This document shows positions 63,382 to 64,000 of a stretch of DNA of 64,000 nt, piece after piece (the first letter of the stretch is position 1; the number at the start of each line of letters is the position of its first letter). The notes under the pieces were generated by a model. The model was not told the DNA's origin and ran no database searches. It saw nothing but the letters and a program-made list of their open reading frames with translations. The stretch lies in NCBI RefSeq assembly GCF_004382795.1, contig NZ_SMSG01000001.1, positions 248,001 through 312,000 on the forward strand. The letters run 5' to 3'. The stretch comes from Cumulibacter soli (GTDB lineage: Bacteria; Actinomycetota; Actinomycetes; Mycobacteriales; Antricoccaceae). Made by a program: the position numbers and the translations under genes.

Positions 63382-64000
63382 GATGCACCTTTCGTGGACG
63401 GCGAATTGAGCCTGAGATTGAAAGCCAGAATCTGCAATTCGCTGGCTAGGTCGACGCGGCGTACCTCGACCCCTTCCGGGGCCCGCAGCGTCGTTGGCGC
63501 GAACGAAAGAATTCCGGTGATACCGACACGCACGAGGGTGTCCAGCGCGTCCTGAGCGGCGTTCGCCGGCGTCGCAATGACACCGATGCTGGAGCGATAC
63601 GTCTCGGCCTTGGCGATAAATTCGCTGATCGGGCGCACTTCAATGCCGGAAACGATCTCGCCGACGCGCTCCACGTCGAAGAGTCCGACAACGCTGAAAC
63701 CGCGCGCCGGCAAACCTTGGTAACCGGCGAGCGCATGGCCGAGATTTCCGACGCCGATGATGACCACAGTGCGCGGTTCGCTGACCCCGAGAACCTCGCC
63801 GAGCCGGGTGCGCAACATGTCGACGTCATATCCGACGCCGCGGGTACCGACAGTGCCGGTGAAGGAGAGGTCACGCCGCAACATCGCCGGGTTAACGCCG
63901 CTGAGTTCGGCAAGTTCGTCGGAGTTGACGCTGTCGCGTTCAGCCAACTGGTCGATCATGCGCAGATAAAGTGACAGTCGACCCAACGTCGCTTCGGGGA
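63378..64000 (-). CDS. rex: Redox-sensing transcriptional repressor Rex (5' end outside window)
   Basis: The C-terminal 207 codons of Rex. The frame remains open to the window edge (reading P-E-A-T before LGRLSLYLRM), so the true start lies outside; the TTG at 63986 is internal. Winged-helix motifs LAELSGVNPAMLRRDLSFTGTVGTRGVGYDVDML and the Rossmann NAD(H)-binding motif VVIIGVGNLGHALAGY are present. Rex represses respiratory and haem genes when NADH/NAD+ is low. It is the promoter-proximal gene of rex-hemA-hemC-hemD, so it probably regulates this operon. Confidence 0.93.
   Translation of the reverse strand, partial: PEATLGRLSLYLRMIDQLAERDSVNSDELAELSGVNPAMLRRDLSFTGTVGTRGVGYDVDMLRTRLGEVLGVSEPRTVVIIGVGNLGHALAGYQGLPARGFSVVGLFDVERVGEIVSGIEVRPISEFIAKAETYRSSIGVIATPANAAQDALDTLVRVGITGILSFAPTTLRAPEGVEVRRVDLASELQILAFNLRLNSPSTKGAS

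Overview
The window is a 64 kb stretch of a high-GC Gram-positive chromosome, almost certainly from an actinomycete (Actinomycetota). The case rests on a 14-gene NuoA-N complex I with an extended NuoC, a HemD fused to a methyltransferase-like domain, a menaquinone pathway with a MenJ-type reductase, a GlnR-like box before amtB-glnB-glnD, GTG/TTG starts and tight ATGA/GTGA overlaps. I cannot place the organism below class level. No tRNA, rRNA, CRISPR array, transposase or integrase was seen.

Layout. 1-1154: the end of a sensor kinase and its OmpR-type regulator. 1301-4783: sdhCAB, closed by a strong hairpin. 5230-8011: a thioesterase, a threonine-aldolase-like enzyme and a creatinase-like M24 protein. 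8080-12096 (minus): amtB-glnB-glnD with a GlnR-type site. 12407-15327: korAB, 2-oxoglutarate:ferredoxin oxidoreductase. 15456-17202: a GNAT protein and a polyprenyl diphosphate synthase. 17206-33378 (minus): the whole nuoA-N operon. 33498-35687 (minus): menJ and menG. 35781-38339: a lipoprotein serpin and a FabH-like synthase. 38475-43623: menC-menD (minus) and menB-menE (plus), separated by a Zur-box-controlled rpmF-rpmJ pair. 44067-48514: the system II cytochrome c maturation set ccsB-resB-ccdA-resA. 48511-50468 and 58550-63381: haem genes hemL, hemB, hemD, hemC and hemA, with rex at the right edge. 52405-58506: two membrane proteins, an enoyl-CoA hydratase and a tandem pair of solute-binding lipoproteins.

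The core is one redox programme. Electrons enter through succinate dehydrogenase, complex I and ferredoxin from KorAB. They pass to menaquinone, whose tail, ring, methylation and tail saturation are encoded here (polyprenyl synthase, MenD/C/E/B, MenG, MenJ), and then to c-type cytochromes, for which haem synthesis and Ccs/Res maturation genes are present. Rex is a known NADH/NAD+ sensor and heads the haem operon.

The most notable departures from housekeeping are these. (1) An AT-richer 1.66 kb island carries a small secreted cysteine-containing protein and a TlpA-like lipoprotein; it lies between two copies of the hemL 5-prime region, one intact and one truncated. (2) NuoG has lost all four cysteine ligands of cluster N7 at exactly conserved spacing. 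(3) Cysteine-poor L32 and L36 genes lie behind a Zur-like operator; they are too short and too overlapped to stand out as ordinary ORFs. (4) There is a predicted lipoprotein serpin. (5) The two solute-binding protein genes show patchy identity suggestive of gene conversion.
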